Origin: Polynucleobacter parvulilacunae
Lineage (GTDB): Bacteria; Pseudomonadota; Gammaproteobacteria; Burkholderiales; Burkholderiaceae
Direction of reading: 5' to 3'
Length of the DNA stretch: 64,000 nucleotides
NCBI RefSeq assembly: GCF_018881715.1
Contig: NZ_JACVPW010000001.1
Coordinates: 831,337 to 895,336 of the forward strand
This document shows positions 42,693 to 51,315 of this stretch, piece after piece. The number at the start of each line of letters is the position of its first letter. Within the stretch, counting starts at the first letter, position 1. The notes beneath the pieces are model-generated. The model did not search any database. It was not told the origin of the DNA and saw nothing but the letters and a program-made list of their open reading frames with translations. Position numbers and translations under genes: made by a program.

Positions 42693-43253
42693 ATGAATAA
42701 AATTTACTCAGTATTTTTTAGTGCTTGCATCTTTATCGCTAGCTTTTCTGCTTATGGGCAGACGGGTGATGTTCCAGTAAAAACCATTCCCTCACTAGAT
42801 GTCCAGCGCTATCTAGGCACTTGGTACGAAATCGCTAAATTTCCAAACTGGTTTCAGAAAAAATGCGTGAGTAATACTAGGGCGGTTTATTCAGCTAGAG
42901 CTGATGGCACCCTTAAAGTATTAAATAGTTGTAGAACTGCTGAAGGCGATGTATCAGAAGCGGAGGGCACTGCCCGACAAATTGGTGCAAAAGATTCCCC
43001 TAGGTTAGAGGTACGATTTGCACCAGCATGGCTCTCCTTTATACCTATGGTGTGGGGCGATTACTGGGTGATTGATCTAGATCCCCAGTATCAAGTAGCT
43101 GTGGTGAGCGATCCACGTCGTGAATACCTCTGGATTCTGTCTAGGACTCCTCAACTGGATAAAAAAGTATACGAAGACACTCTGCAACGCATACAAGCTC
43201 AACAGTTTGATATACGCAAGTTAGAGCTAACTGCACAGCAAACCGATAAATAA
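42693..43253 (+). CDS. blc: Lipocalin family protein (Blc-like)
   Basis: A 186-residue exported lipocalin with a signal sequence (about 1-22, cleaved after AYG). It has the family motif YLGTWYEIAKFPNWFQ near residue 37-52 and the second conserved region WGDYWVIDLDPQYQVAVVSDPRREYLWILSR (about 112-142, with the Arg that closes the cup). The signal lacks a lipobox Cys, so it may be soluble and not a lipoprotein as in E. coli Blc. It probably binds fatty acids or lysolipids. Directly after msrP, it may belong to an envelope-repair unit. Symbol by family likeness. Confidence 0.88.
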   Translation: MNKIYSVFFSACIFIASFSAYGQTGDVPVKTIPSLDVQRYLGTWYEIAKFPNWFQKKCVSNTRAVYSARADGTLKVLNSCRTAEGDVSEAEGTARQIGAKDSPRLEVRFAPAWLSFIPMVWGDYWVIDLDPQYQVAVVSDPRREYLWILSRTPQLDKKVYEDTLQRIQAQQFDIRKLELTAQQTDK

Positions 43254-43286
43254 CAAAACAAAGCAACGATACCAATTCACTAAAGC

Positions 43287-44210
43287 ATGACAGCGCATTT
43301 ATTACCGCCAGGCATTGAAGTATTTGAAAGAGGTTGGCTCTCCGCCAATAATATCTTTCACTTTGGTGAATCTGATGTTTCCTTAGTAGACTCAGGGTAC
43401 TGCGCACATCAAAACCTCACTCTAGATTTAGTGCGTAATGCCCTGAAAAAGCATGGATTGCCAAATTTAAATAAGTTAGTGAATACCCATCTACATTCGG
43501 ATCACTGTGGCGGTAATGCTGCTTTAGCTAAGGTATTTAATTGCGAGGTACTCATTCCATCCGCTGAAGAGTTGGCGGTTAAGAGCTGGGATAGTGCGTT
43601 ACTGAGCTACGACAACTTAGGGCAAGAGTGCCCTCAGTTTTCTCATCACGGTGTATTGATTCCGGGTGAGGAGATCCTTCTAGGAAGATATCTTTGGAAG
43701 ATATTGGCCGCCCCGGGACATGATCCTCATTCAGTGATGCTGTACCAGGCCGATCATCGAATGTTGATTTCTGCTGATGCCTTATGGGAAGAAGGCTTTG
43801 GCGTCATTTTTCCTGAGTTATGGGGTGAGACAGGATTTGAGGAAGTTGCTCAAACCTTGGATTTAATTGAGACCCTGCCGGTAGACCTTGTGATTCCTGG
43901 GCATGGCGCACCATTTGTAGATATTGCAAAGTCGATTGCTACAGCTCGATCAAGATTAGATTACTTGGCATCAGATCCTGATCGCAACGCTCGTCATGGC
44001 GCAAAAGTATTGCTGAAGTACCGTTTGCTGGAATGGCGTAGTCGCAATATCGCTCAAGTGAATGATTGGATCGCCAATACACCAGCACTCATCAGTGCGG
44101 CAAAACTACTCAATATGGATATGGATGAATTCATTCAGTGGTTGCCTAGGGCGCTTGTAAAATCAGGCGCTGCAAAACTAGAAGGCGATACGCTGATAGA
44201 TTTCGCTTGA
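43287..44210 (+). CDS. MBL-fold metallohydrolase
   Basis: A 307-residue metallo-beta-lactamase-fold hydrolase without signal peptide. The metal site is HLHSDHCGG near residue 68-73, APGHDPHS near 151 and IPGHG near 208. The C-terminal 90 residues are helical, as in lactonase-like or RNase Z-unrelated members. Substrate not inferable; glyoxalase II-like, quorum-lactonase-like and general hydrolase roles are all possible. It begins 33 bases after the lipocalin gene on the same strand, so may be in the same transcript. Confidence 0.82.
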   Translation: MTAHLLPPGIEVFERGWLSANNIFHFGESDVSLVDSGYCAHQNLTLDLVRNALKKHGLPNLNKLVNTHLHSDHCGGNAALAKVFNCEVLIPSAEELAVKSWDSALLSYDNLGQECPQFSHHGVLIPGEEILLGRYLWKILAAPGHDPHSVMLYQADHRMLISADALWEEGFGVIFPELWGETGFEEVAQTLDLIETLPVDLVIPGHGAPFVDIAKSIATARSRLDYLASDPDRNARHGAKVLLKYRLLEWRSRNIAQVNDWIANTPALISAAKLLNMDMDEFIQWLPRALVKSGAAKLEGDTLIDFA

Positions 44211-44227
44211 TCTTTGTACAAAACTTT

Positions 44228-45022
44228 TTAAAAGCTCAGTGAAATTTTTCCGTACACGGTCCAGTCGTACATTTGGTAAGTTTGAACCATTTGTTTAGCT
44301 CCTCCAATTGCTACCAACCAATTTTTACTGAGACGATGGGTCACCATTGCATCAATGGGCACAAACCATCCTCCGCCTGCTGCGTTATAGACGGCGCCGT
44401 TCTCATCCCAAAAACGAATCTGAGTATTGGGGCTCAGATTTAAACCTATCGTTGGGTAAAGTTCGAGACGACTTGTTAGTGGTGGTGGGCTAGTGCCTGA
44501 TGGAGCCTTAGCATTAAAGCCGATCATATATCTAGCTAGTGGCGAGATATCTGAAAGAACATTCTGCCCATTGCCGGCAGGTTTGAATGAAGTGCTTACC
44601 TGAGGCCCAGCCATCCATTGTCCAGAATTGCTCAGCGGTGCATACAACCTTGCGCCCACATTAGCCAACCAACCAGCTTGACCGCCCCAAATCGTTAGCA
44701 TCGCGTTATTAGGGGAAAAGGTCCCAGTCGTTTGCGCAGGTAGCTGTGGTCCATAAGTGGCTTGATAGGCAGTATCGAGCCTAACCATGCCATGCCAATC
44801 TCCGAGATTGACGGGGTTGTAATAGCGCAGTTTGAGGGTGTCCGCATAATTTTGTGACCCATCGTATTCATGGTAGCCCCAAAACTCCAGGGTACGATCT
44901 TTCGATCTGTCTTGAGATGTATTGATAAGCCCTAAAATAGGCGCTGAAGACGGTTCTGCGGCACATACTAAAGCAGCAGAAATGCATGCCAAGAAGAAGG
45001 TTAGTGTGCGCAGGAATCTCAT
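44228..45022 (-). CDS. Hypothetical outer-membrane protein
   Basis: A 264-residue protein with a signal peptide (about 1-22, cleaved near CAA) and beta-strand pattern; it ends YGKISLSF, with the terminal Phe needed for BAM-dependent insertion. The sequence is rich in Trp, Gly and Asn at strand ends. No named family. The start codon is preceded by the sequence AATGCTTAT, without a purine ribosome site, a feature shared with the outer-membrane gene at 51316. Confidence 0.7.
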   Translation of the reverse strand: MRFLRTLTFFLACISAALVCAAEPSSAPILGLINTSQDRSKDRTLEFWGYHEYDGSQNYADTLKLRYYNPVNLGDWHGMVRLDTAYQATYGPQLPAQTTGTFSPNNAMLTIWGGQAGWLANVGARLYAPLSNSGQWMAGPQVSTSFKPAGNGQNVLSDISPLARYMIGFNAKAPSGTSPPPLTSRLELYPTIGLNLSPNTQIRFWDENGAVYNAAGGGWFVPIDAMVTHRLSKNWLVAIGGAKQMVQTYQMYDWTVYGKISLSF

Positions 45023-45078
45023 ATAAGCATTAATATTAAATTACAAAGCACTATTCACCATCGAATTGAAGAGGAAGT

Positions 45079-45849
45079 ATGGAACATACCGTATTAGTTA
45101 CTGGAGCTACCGCAGGATTTGGAGAGGCAACCGCCCGTCGTTTTTTGGCTAATGGGCATAAAGTTGTGGCCGTGGGTAGAAGAGTGGAACGTTTAGAAGC
45201 TTTAAAAAATTCTTTGCCTGCTGAGCAGCAGAAAAAAATCCTGACCATGGTGGTAGATGTTTGCGATAGCACTCAAGTTGATGCTTTAGCCAGTGCACTG
45301 CCAGCAGAATTTTCTAAGGTGACTGTTCTAGTAAATAATGCCGGTCTGGCTTTGGGGTTAGAGCCTGCGCATAAAGCTTACTTAAGTGATTGGGATCAGA
45401 TGATCGATACCAATATCAAGGGACTTGTTCATATGAGTCGCGCATTTTTGCCAGGCATGGTTGATCGCAAGCGTGGTCATGTGATTAATTTAGGCTCTGT
45501 TGCCGCAAACTATCCTTACCCGGGCGGTAACGTCTATGGCGGAACCAAGGCATTTGTAAAGCAATTTAGTTTAAATTTACGCGCAGACCTGATTGGCACT
45601 CCGGTACGAGTTACTTGTATTGAACCTGGTATGTGCGCCGGAACAGAATTTTCTAATGTTCGCTTTAAGGGCGATGATGAGAAGGCTGGGAAGGTTTACA
45701 CCGGTGTTCAAGCTTTGAGCGCTGACGATGTTGCTGAAACCATTTATTGGTCAGCTACTTTGCCAAGCCACATGAATATCAATGTTTTAGAGGTGATGCC
45801 GGTTCAGCAAGCCTTCAATGCATTTAATGTGCATCGTGGTGAGTTTTAA
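45079..45849 (+). CDS. NADP-dependent short-chain dehydrogenase (YdfG-like)
   Basis: A 256-residue SDR enzyme. Cofactor site VTGATAGFGEATARRF at residues 7-22, Arg in VGRRVER favouring NADP(H), NAGLALGLE near 88, and the catalytic triad Ser (LGSVAAN), Tyr (YGGTKAF) and Lys. The likeness is to YdfG, which oxidises L-allo-threonine and reduces malonic semialdehyde. GAGGAAG at 45070 before ATG 45079 is a good ribosome site. It ends convergently with the DUF2889 gene, overlapping by four bases. Confidence 0.9.
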   Translation: MEHTVLVTGATAGFGEATARRFLANGHKVVAVGRRVERLEALKNSLPAEQQKKILTMVVDVCDSTQVDALASALPAEFSKVTVLVNNAGLALGLEPAHKAYLSDWDQMIDTNIKGLVHMSRAFLPGMVDRKRGHVINLGSVAANYPYPGGNVYGGTKAFVKQFSLNLRADLIGTPVRVTCIEPGMCAGTEFSNVRFKGDDEKAGKVYTGVQALSADDVAETIYWSATLPSHMNINVLEVMPVQQAFNAFNVHRGEF

Positions 45850-46385
45850 GTCTTAGGCTTCCACTGGTAAAACTGGGGATACACGCGCATCACTACGGGG
45901 CCATTAAAGTCCCAAGACTTGCAGGTGCCCAAGTAAAGCGGTGGCTTTTCGCTATCAGGATCAAAAAAAGCACCTGGAACCGATTGGTAGGCTGCAGTCG
46001 CAAGACTAACGAGAAGCTCACGCAGGTGAGTGCAGCCTTTAATTCCACCTAGGTGGGTATCAATTGTTTTGCGCCAGCCTTTACCAAGACGTGAACCCAC
46101 CAAAGCATCCATTGGCGGAATGGCTGAATTACATTCTGCATGGGGCTGCCCATCCATCACCGCTTCAATCTCTTTGATGACAAAGTCGCGATCCAGTGTG
46201 ACGCGCACCCACATGTCATGAAAGGGTTCCCCTGGCTGCCAAGTTTTTGCGCTAGTCCGAAATGGATTTGTCTTGAAGTCCTTTAAGTGGCCTTCGATGT
46301 CCCATAAGCCATCGTCTCTGGCATAGCCCTGGAAAGTGATTTCTCGAGTGTGTAGGAGGGAGCGTGATTTTGGGGTGGAGAGCAT
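45846..46385 (-). CDS. DUF2889 family protein
   Basis: A 179-residue protein of the DUF2889 family. Conserved parts are RSLLHTREITFQGYARDDGLWDIEGHLKD at the N-terminus (about 8-36) and GCTHLRELL near residue 117. The family is common in betaproteobacteria, often near enzymes of aromatic or fatty-acid metabolism, and lacks a known reaction. There is no signal peptide. Divergent from the pseudouridine synthase gene. Confidence 0.82.
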   Translation of the reverse strand: MLSTPKSRSLLHTREITFQGYARDDGLWDIEGHLKDFKTNPFRTSAKTWQPGEPFHDMWVRVTLDRDFVIKEIEAVMDGQPHAECNSAIPPMDALVGSRLGKGWRKTIDTHLGGIKGCTHLRELLVSLATAAYQSVPGAFFDPDSEKPPLYLGTCKSWDFNGPVVMRVYPQFYQWKPKT

Positions 46386-46485
46386 TGAGGCATCCAGAAA
46401 TGGAGTAAATACCTAATGATAATGAATTGCAGCAGTAAATTGGCCGATCCAATTCAGGCATGCTCTGTAGTATGCTTTGCAGCAT

Positions 46486-47211
46486 ATGGCAAAACCGATT
46501 TCCCTAGAAAAAATTCTCTTTAGCCAAGGCTTTGGTACTCGTCGCTACTGTAGCGATTTGGTATACGCCGAGTTGGTTAAGGTGAATGGCACCTTAGCTG
46601 AAGACCCAGAAGAAAGAATTGCTACTGACAATCTGATCCTGAATGTGGAAGGTAAAGATTGGGAGTATCACGAGAAAGCCTATCTCGCCTTTAATAAGCC
46701 GGCCAACTACGAGTGCTCACATAAAACGACGCACCATCCTAGTGTGTATAGTTTGTTACCCAGTCCTTTTGTAGAAAGGGGCCTGCAATGTGTGGGGCGC
46801 CTAGACTATGACACTACGGGCTTACTCTTGATCTCTGATGATGGTCAGTTCATTCATAAAATGACTACGCCCAAGAAGAATATTGGCAAGGTATATGAAA
46901 TTACAACCCCAGAGCCTATTACTCAGAAGCAAATAGAGCATCTCATAAATGGTGTTGTGCTTGACGATGATCCTAAGCCTTGCTTTGCTACTGCTTGCAA
47001 GCAAATTTCTGATCATGTTTTAGCAATGACGATTGTTGAAGGGCGCTATCACCAGGTGAAGCGCATGATGGCAGCGGTAGGCAATCATGTTGCCAATTTA
47101 CATCGCACTGAAATTGGCGCTTATCGAATGCCTACAGAGTTGGCTGAAGGCGAGTGGCGCTGGTTATATCCAGAGGATTTAAAACAGCTCTCACAAAGTG
47201 TTTCTGCTTAA
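46486..47211 (+). CDS. rsuA: 16S rRNA pseudouridine synthase (RsuA type)
   Basis: Predicted to convert uridine 516 of 16S rRNA to pseudouridine. From ATG 46486 the protein has 241 residues: an S4-like RNA-binding N-terminus (about 3-60) and the catalytic domain with GRLDYDTTGLLLISDDG, whose Asp near residue 107 is the nucleophile. The late motif VEGRYHQVKRMMAAVG also fits RsuA/RluE/RluF. RsuA is the best fit on length and the LEKILFSQGFGTRR start. TTG 46477 would add three residues but is less likely. The pterin dehydratase gene follows after six bases. Confidence 0.88.
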   Translation: MAKPISLEKILFSQGFGTRRYCSDLVYAELVKVNGTLAEDPEERIATDNLILNVEGKDWEYHEKAYLAFNKPANYECSHKTTHHPSVYSLLPSPFVERGLQCVGRLDYDTTGLLLISDDGQFIHKMTTPKKNIGKVYEITTPEPITQKQIEHLINGVVLDDDPKPCFATACKQISDHVLAMTIVEGRYHQVKRMMAAVGNHVANLHRTEIGAYRMPTELAEGEWRWLYPEDLKQLSQSVSA

Positions 47212-47217
47212 GGCTTA

Positions 47218-47514
47218 TTGATTTTGATAGTCGATGGTTTCGATTTAGATAAAGAAATTCCTTTATGGGCTCTAAGCTCAAAGGGAAAATCTATTATGCA
47301 AACTTTTACTTTTGCAGACTTCAAGCAAGCATTTGAGTTCATGACGCTATGTGCACAGTATGCTGAAGAAATCGATCACCATCCTGATTGGTCAAACTCT
47401 TGGAATAAGGTAGTGGTGGAGTTAAGTACCCATTCAGCAGGTGGATTAACTAAGTTGGATATTCAGTTAGCAAAGGCAATGGATGCCTTTGCTTCCCAAG
47501 TAAAGCAAAACTAA
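47218..47514 (+). CDS. phhB: Pterin-4a-carbinolamine dehydratase
   Basis: Dehydrates 4a-hydroxytetrahydropterin, recycling the pterin cofactor of phenylalanine hydroxylase. The 98 residues show the family motif EIDHHPDWSNSWNKVVVELSTHSAGGLTKLDI (about 50-81), with paired His and the second His near 71. The start is TTG 47218, with AAGG at 47210-47213 four to five bases away; no in-frame ATG exists before the conserved region. Stop TAA of rsuA is in frame upstream, so the start cannot be earlier. A phenylalanine hydroxylase is not in this window. Some members have other roles, such as molybdopterin handling. Confidence 0.82.
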   Translation: MILIVDGFDLDKEIPLWALSSKGKSIMQTFTFADFKQAFEFMTLCAQYAEEIDHHPDWSNSWNKVVVELSTHSAGGLTKLDIQLAKAMDAFASQVKQN

Positions 47515-47534
47515 TCAGTGATTAGCAATAGAAA

Positions 47535-47750
47535 TTAGTGCTCGTCACCTTCGTGCTCTTCCTCATTCATGCTCATGAGGATAGTAGCTAGCAGGCCATA
47601 AACCACTTCGGTGGAAATCATGCCATCTTCATCTAACTCATCAATTAAGTCGTTCAGGCGGTCCTCAGTAGGCTCGTTAAGCAAGGTCATTGCACACTCG
47701 CACCCATAGTCAAAATCTTCGTCGTTCTGGGTTTGGTTTTCTTCGGTCAT
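47535..47750 (-). CDS. Small acidic hypothetical protein
   Basis: Not recognised. Seventy-one residues, very acidic (Asp and Glu make up about a third), with a hydrophobic stretch MISTEVVYGLLATILMSM near residues 44-61 and Cys at about 17 and 19. It ends in EEEHEGDEH. It has a good ribosome site (AAGGATAAAT before ATG 47750). The composition is unlike a shadow reading, so it is taken as real. Acidic tail and hydrophobic stretch suggest a protein-binding or metal-binding role without further evidence. Confidence 0.55.
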   Translation of the reverse strand: MTEENQTQNDEDFDYGCECAMTLLNEPTEDRLNDLIDELDEDGMISTEVVYGLLATILMSMNEEEHEGDEH

Positions 47751-47893
47751 ATTTATCCTTAATTGAGGCTTCAGGATAGCAAATTACAGCCTGATTCGAT
47801 AGGGTTTTGCCTTAGTCCTAAGCTATTTATGTGCAGGCGCAAAAAGCCTGGAATGATTTATAGTCTTTGAAAAGAAAAACCATAGGAGACAAT

Positions 47894-48391
47894 ATGCAAT
47901 TAGACATTAATGGTCAGATTCAGAATATTGATGTGGAGCCGAATATGCCCTTGTTATGGGCGATTCGTGAAGTGGTAGGCCTCACGGGTACAAAGTATGG
48001 CTGTGGTGTTGCCCAGTGTGGCGCCTGTACCGTCTACCTTAACGGTGAGCCGGTTCGATCATGTTCAATTCCAGTGTTGGCAGTAGGTAAGGCCAAAATT
48101 ACCACCATTGAAGCGCTCTCCAAAAATAATACGCATCCAGTGCAGCAAGCTTGGGTTGCGCTTGATGTTCCGCAGTGTGGATATTGCCAGTCTGGCCAAA
48201 TCATGGCCGCTGCCGCTCTCTTGAAGAGAAATCCAAAGCCGACCGATGCTGATATTGATAACGCGATGGGCAATTTGTGTCGTTGCGGAACTTATCAAAA
48301 AATTCGCGATGGTATTCATGTTGCATCTGGTCAAAAGAAATTGGCAGATGTTTTGGCGCAGTACAGCGCTACTCCTGCGACACGTGGTTAA
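47894..48391 (+). CDS. iorA: Isoquinoline 1-oxidoreductase-like small subunit, 2Fe-2S protein
   Basis: Small subunit (165 residues) of a molybdenum hydroxylase of the xanthine dehydrogenase family. Two 2Fe-2S clusters: a plant-type one with CGVAQCGACTVYLNG (about residues 37-50) and CSIP, and a C-terminal one with CGYCQSGQIM and NLCRCGTYQKI (about 98-140). AGGAGA four bases before ATG 47894 sets the start; the frame is open further upstream from TTG 47867, but that reading has no ribosome site. It passes electrons from the large subunit, encoded ten bases after its stop. Confidence 0.9.
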   Translation: MQLDINGQIQNIDVEPNMPLLWAIREVVGLTGTKYGCGVAQCGACTVYLNGEPVRSCSIPVLAVGKAKITTIEALSKNNTHPVQQAWVALDVPQCGYCQSGQIMAAAALLKRNPKPTDADIDNAMGNLCRCGTYQKIRDGIHVASGQKKLADVLAQYSATPATRG

Positions 48392-48401
48392 GGAGAAAAA
48401 C

Positions 48402-50633
48402 ATGACAATAAAAACTCAAACTCCAAATCTAGAAAATTCTTCCCGTCGTGATTTCATCATCAAGGGCACCATGCTTGGTGGTGGCTTGATGCTGGGTATA
48501 GGCACATTGCCTGATATGGCATTTGCTCAAGCTGGTGCCAAATACGATCCCAATACACCAACGCAAGCTGGTGATGCAGAAGTCAATGCTTGGGTCAGCA
48601 TTAAACCAGATGACACTGTTTATATTCGTATCGCTCGCTCGGAGATGGGCCAGGGCACGCGCACAGGTCTAGCCCAGTTGGTAACGGAAGAACTCGAGTG
48701 CAATTGGAAAAAAGTTAAAACCCAGTCAGCCACTCCAGGGCAAAGCTTGGCGCGTAAGCGGGTTTGGGGGGAGCACGGCACAGGCGGCAGTCGTGGAATT
48801 CGGATTTCTGAAGACTATGTGCGTCGTGGTGCAGCAGCGGCCCGCATTATGTTGATGCAAGCAGCCGCTAATCAGTGGAATGTTCCTGTTTCAGAACTAA
48901 CTGTAGATAAAGGTGTCATCACTCATGCGCCATCAGGACGTAAAACAACCTATGGCAAAGTAGCTGAGCTAGCTTCCACCTTAACGCCCCCTGATCCAAA
49001 GTCAATTACCTTGCGGGATCCAAGGAATTGGAAAGTTGCCGGACAACCGTATGCACGCTTGGATACGGCAAATAAGGTGAACGGATCTAAAGTCTATGGT
49101 GTTGATTTGCAACTCCCTGGAATGCTTTGCGCCTCTGTAAAAGCTTGTCCAGTCTTTGGAGGCAAATTGGTGAGCTATGACGAAACTAAGATTAAGGATA
49201 TGCGCGGCGTAAAAGGTGTTGTCAAAATTAATGACAGCACGCTCGCAGTAGTTGCCGATACTTGGTGGCACGCAAATACAGCGCTGAATGCAATGCCTAT
49301 CATTTGGGACGAAGGTAAGGCTGCTAGCGTCTCGCAAGATGGCATCAACAAAATGCTACGTGATGGTTTGGATGAAGAGGGTGATTTTTGGCAGCGTAAA
49401 GAAGGTGATGCGCCTGCTGCTATCAATAGCGCCGCAAAAAAGGTGGAAGCCATCTATTACACGCCATATCGTGCTCACGTCACAATGGAGCCGATGAATG
49501 CCACCGTCAAAATCACAGGTGATCGTGCTGAGGCTTGGGTACCAACTCAAAATGGCGAAGGTTCACATGCAGCCTTATCCGAAGCGACTGGATTTCCACT
49601 TGAGAAATGCGAAGTTTATAAATTAGACTCTGGCTGTGGTTTAGGTCGCCGTGGATCAACGCAAGACTTCACCACTTTTGCTGCTAAGGTGGCACAAAAA
49701 TTTCCAGGTGTGCCTGTGAAAGTGATTTGGAGTCGTGAAGAAGATATGACTCATGATTACTATCATCCAATTGCCATGGCAAAGATGACTGCTGGTATTG
49801 ACGGCTCTGGCAATGTCACCGGTATGCATATCAAGGTGGCAGGTCAATCCATTAATGCCACATTAGCACCACAGGCCATTAAAAATGGCAAGGATGAACG
49901 TCAGCTCCAAGGTTTTTACGAGAAGGGGCCTGATGCTCAGCTTGGTTACACATTCCCCACACTCTTAACCGAGTATGTGATGAAAAACACCCATGTACCC
50001 GTTGGTCCATGGCGGGGGGTGAACACCAACCAAAACGGCATCTTCATGGAATGCTTTATGGACGAGTGCGCCAAAGCGGCTGGTAAAGATCCTGTGAAAT
50101 TTAGACAGGCACTCATGCAGAGTCATCCAAAGCATCTAGGTGTTCTGAATGCTGCAGCTAAAAAAGCGGATTGGGATAAACCGTTGCCGGCAGGAACATT
50201 CCGCGGCGTTGCACAGTTCATGGGTTATGCCAGTTACTCCGCTTGCGTAGCGGAAGTGACCGTACAAAACAATGTGGTGAAGGTTACTCGATTGGTCTTT
50301 GCTTTGAATTCTGGACATGTTGTGAATCCATATTTAACACGCGAGCAAATTGAAGGTTCGGTAGCAATGGCTTTAGGGGCAATCTTTTTGCCAGAGATCT
50401 CTGTTGAAAATGGGCGTATTAAACAGCAGAATCTGGATACTTATCCGTTGTTGAAATTGTCTGCAACCCCCAAAATTGAAACCGTTTTAGTTCCTAGTTT
50501 TGATTTTTGGGGTGGAGTGGGTGAGCCAACGATCTGCGTCGTCGGCCCAGCAGTAGCGAATGCAGTATCTGCTGCACTTGGCAGGCCAGTTCGGAACTTC
50601 CCTTTGAGTAAGGAAGGTTTGAGTTTGGCTTGA
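48402..50633 (+). CDS. iorB: Isoquinoline 1-oxidoreductase-like large subunit, molybdopterin-binding
   Basis: Large subunit (743 residues) of the same enzyme, an aldehyde or N-heterocycle hydroxylase. It has a twin-arginine signal, SSRRDFIIKG near residues 15-23, then ARSEMGQGTRTGLAQLVTEELE in the molybdopterin domain (about 80-101) and a C-terminal SGCGLGRRGSTQDF and GGVGEPTICVVGPAVANAV. AGGAGA before ATG 48402 sets the start; an upstream reading in the same frame from 48246 has no support. IorB-type subunits are periplasmic and need a molybdopterin cytosine dinucleotide cofactor and a donor maturation factor, which are not here. Substrate unknown. Confidence 0.9.
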   Translation: MTIKTQTPNLENSSRRDFIIKGTMLGGGLMLGIGTLPDMAFAQAGAKYDPNTPTQAGDAEVNAWVSIKPDDTVYIRIARSEMGQGTRTGLAQLVTEELECNWKKVKTQSATPGQSLARKRVWGEHGTGGSRGIRISEDYVRRGAAAARIMLMQAAANQWNVPVSELTVDKGVITHAPSGRKTTYGKVAELASTLTPPDPKSITLRDPRNWKVAGQPYARLDTANKVNGSKVYGVDLQLPGMLCASVKACPVFGGKLVSYDETKIKDMRGVKGVVKINDSTLAVVADTWWHANTALNAMPIIWDEGKAASVSQDGINKMLRDGLDEEGDFWQRKEGDAPAAINSAAKKVEAIYYTPYRAHVTMEPMNATVKITGDRAEAWVPTQNGEGSHAALSEATGFPLEKCEVYKLDSGCGLGRRGSTQDFTTFAAKVAQKFPGVPVKVIWSREEDMTHDYYHPIAMAKMTAGIDGSGNVTGMHIKVAGQSINATLAPQAIKNGKDERQLQGFYEKGPDAQLGYTFPTLLTEYVMKNTHVPVGPWRGVNTNQNGIFMECFMDECAKAAGKDPVKFRQALMQSHPKHLGVLNAAAKKADWDKPLPAGTFRGVAQFMGYASYSACVAEVTVQNNVVKVTRLVFALNSGHVVNPYLTREQIEGSVAMALGAIFLPEISVENGRIKQQNLDTYPLLKLSATPKIETVLVPSFDFWGGVGEPTICVVGPAVANAVSAALGRPVRNFPLSKEGLSLA

Positions 50634-50716
50634 GTTTGGCTTAAGTGTTGATCCCTTAGGTATTTATAAAGGCGACCCCATTGATTCTAAATTAATGGGG
50701 TCGTTTAATATGTCTT

Positions 50717-51304
50717 ATGAATTTCGTTAAGCCACTCGTCTTCTTAGTATCCCTACTGCCGCTAGCCCGCTTGGTTTGGCTGGGAGTGGATGAAGGCTTG
50801 GGCGCCAACCCAATTGAATTCATTACCCGCTCAACTGGTGCCTGGGCCCTGATCTTTCTCTGTATCACGCTTGCCATGACTCCCTTGCGCTTACTAACAG
50901 TCTCGACAGTCTGGATCAGGTTGCGCCGTATGCTGGGGCTATTTTGTTTTTTCTACGCCTCTATTCATTTTTCGATCTGGTTCTGGTTGGATCAGAATCT
51001 AAATCTCCAATCTATGTGGGCTGATGTGATTAAGCGACCTTTTATTACGATGGGCTTTCTAACTTTAGTATTGCTAATCCCATTGGCGTTAACTTCCAAT
51101 CAATGGGCCGTGCGTCAATTGGGAAGGCGTTGGAGTCTGTTGCACAAGCTTGTGTATGTAATTGCATGTACTGCAATAGTTCACTATTGGTGGCACAAAG
51201 CAGGCAAGAATGATTTGGGAACGGTATCTATATACGGAGCAGTGATTGTGCTGCTGCTAGCTTGTCGAATCCCTTTTATCAAGAGTCTTCTTCAGCGTAA
51301 GTAG
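50717..51304 (+). CDS. msrQ: Membrane haem subunit MsrQ (YedZ) of the methionine-sulfoxide reductase
   Basis: A 195-residue membrane protein with six segments that binds haem b and delivers quinol electrons to MsrP. Family-like parts: LRRMLGLFCFFYASIHFSIWFWLDQ (about 74-98, with a haem His near 88) and WSLLHKLVYVIACTAIVHYWW (about 139-159, with two His). ATG at 50717 follows the iorB stop after about 83 bases. In E. coli msrP and msrQ form one operon, but here msrP lies 9 kb upstream. The partner is still in the same window and on the same strand. Confidence 0.9.
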   Translation: MNFVKPLVFLVSLLPLARLVWLGVDEGLGANPIEFITRSTGAWALIFLCITLAMTPLRLLTVSTVWIRLRRMLGLFCFFYASIHFSIWFWLDQNLNLQSMWADVIKRPFITMGFLTLVLLIPLALTSNQWAVRQLGRRWSLLHKLVYVIACTAIVHYWWHKAGKNDLGTVSIYGAVIVLLLACRIPFIKSLLQRK

Positions 51305-51315
51305 GGATAACGAGT

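Noticed and set aside
46405..46430. Possible Fur half-site TAATGATAATGAATT near the rsuA/DUF2889 gap
   Set aside because: Only one arm fits; no iron-related gene on either side.
48246..48401. N-terminal extension of the IorB-like subunit
   Set aside because: It overlaps iorA out of frame and lies before the good AGGAGA site and twin-arginine signal starting at 48402.
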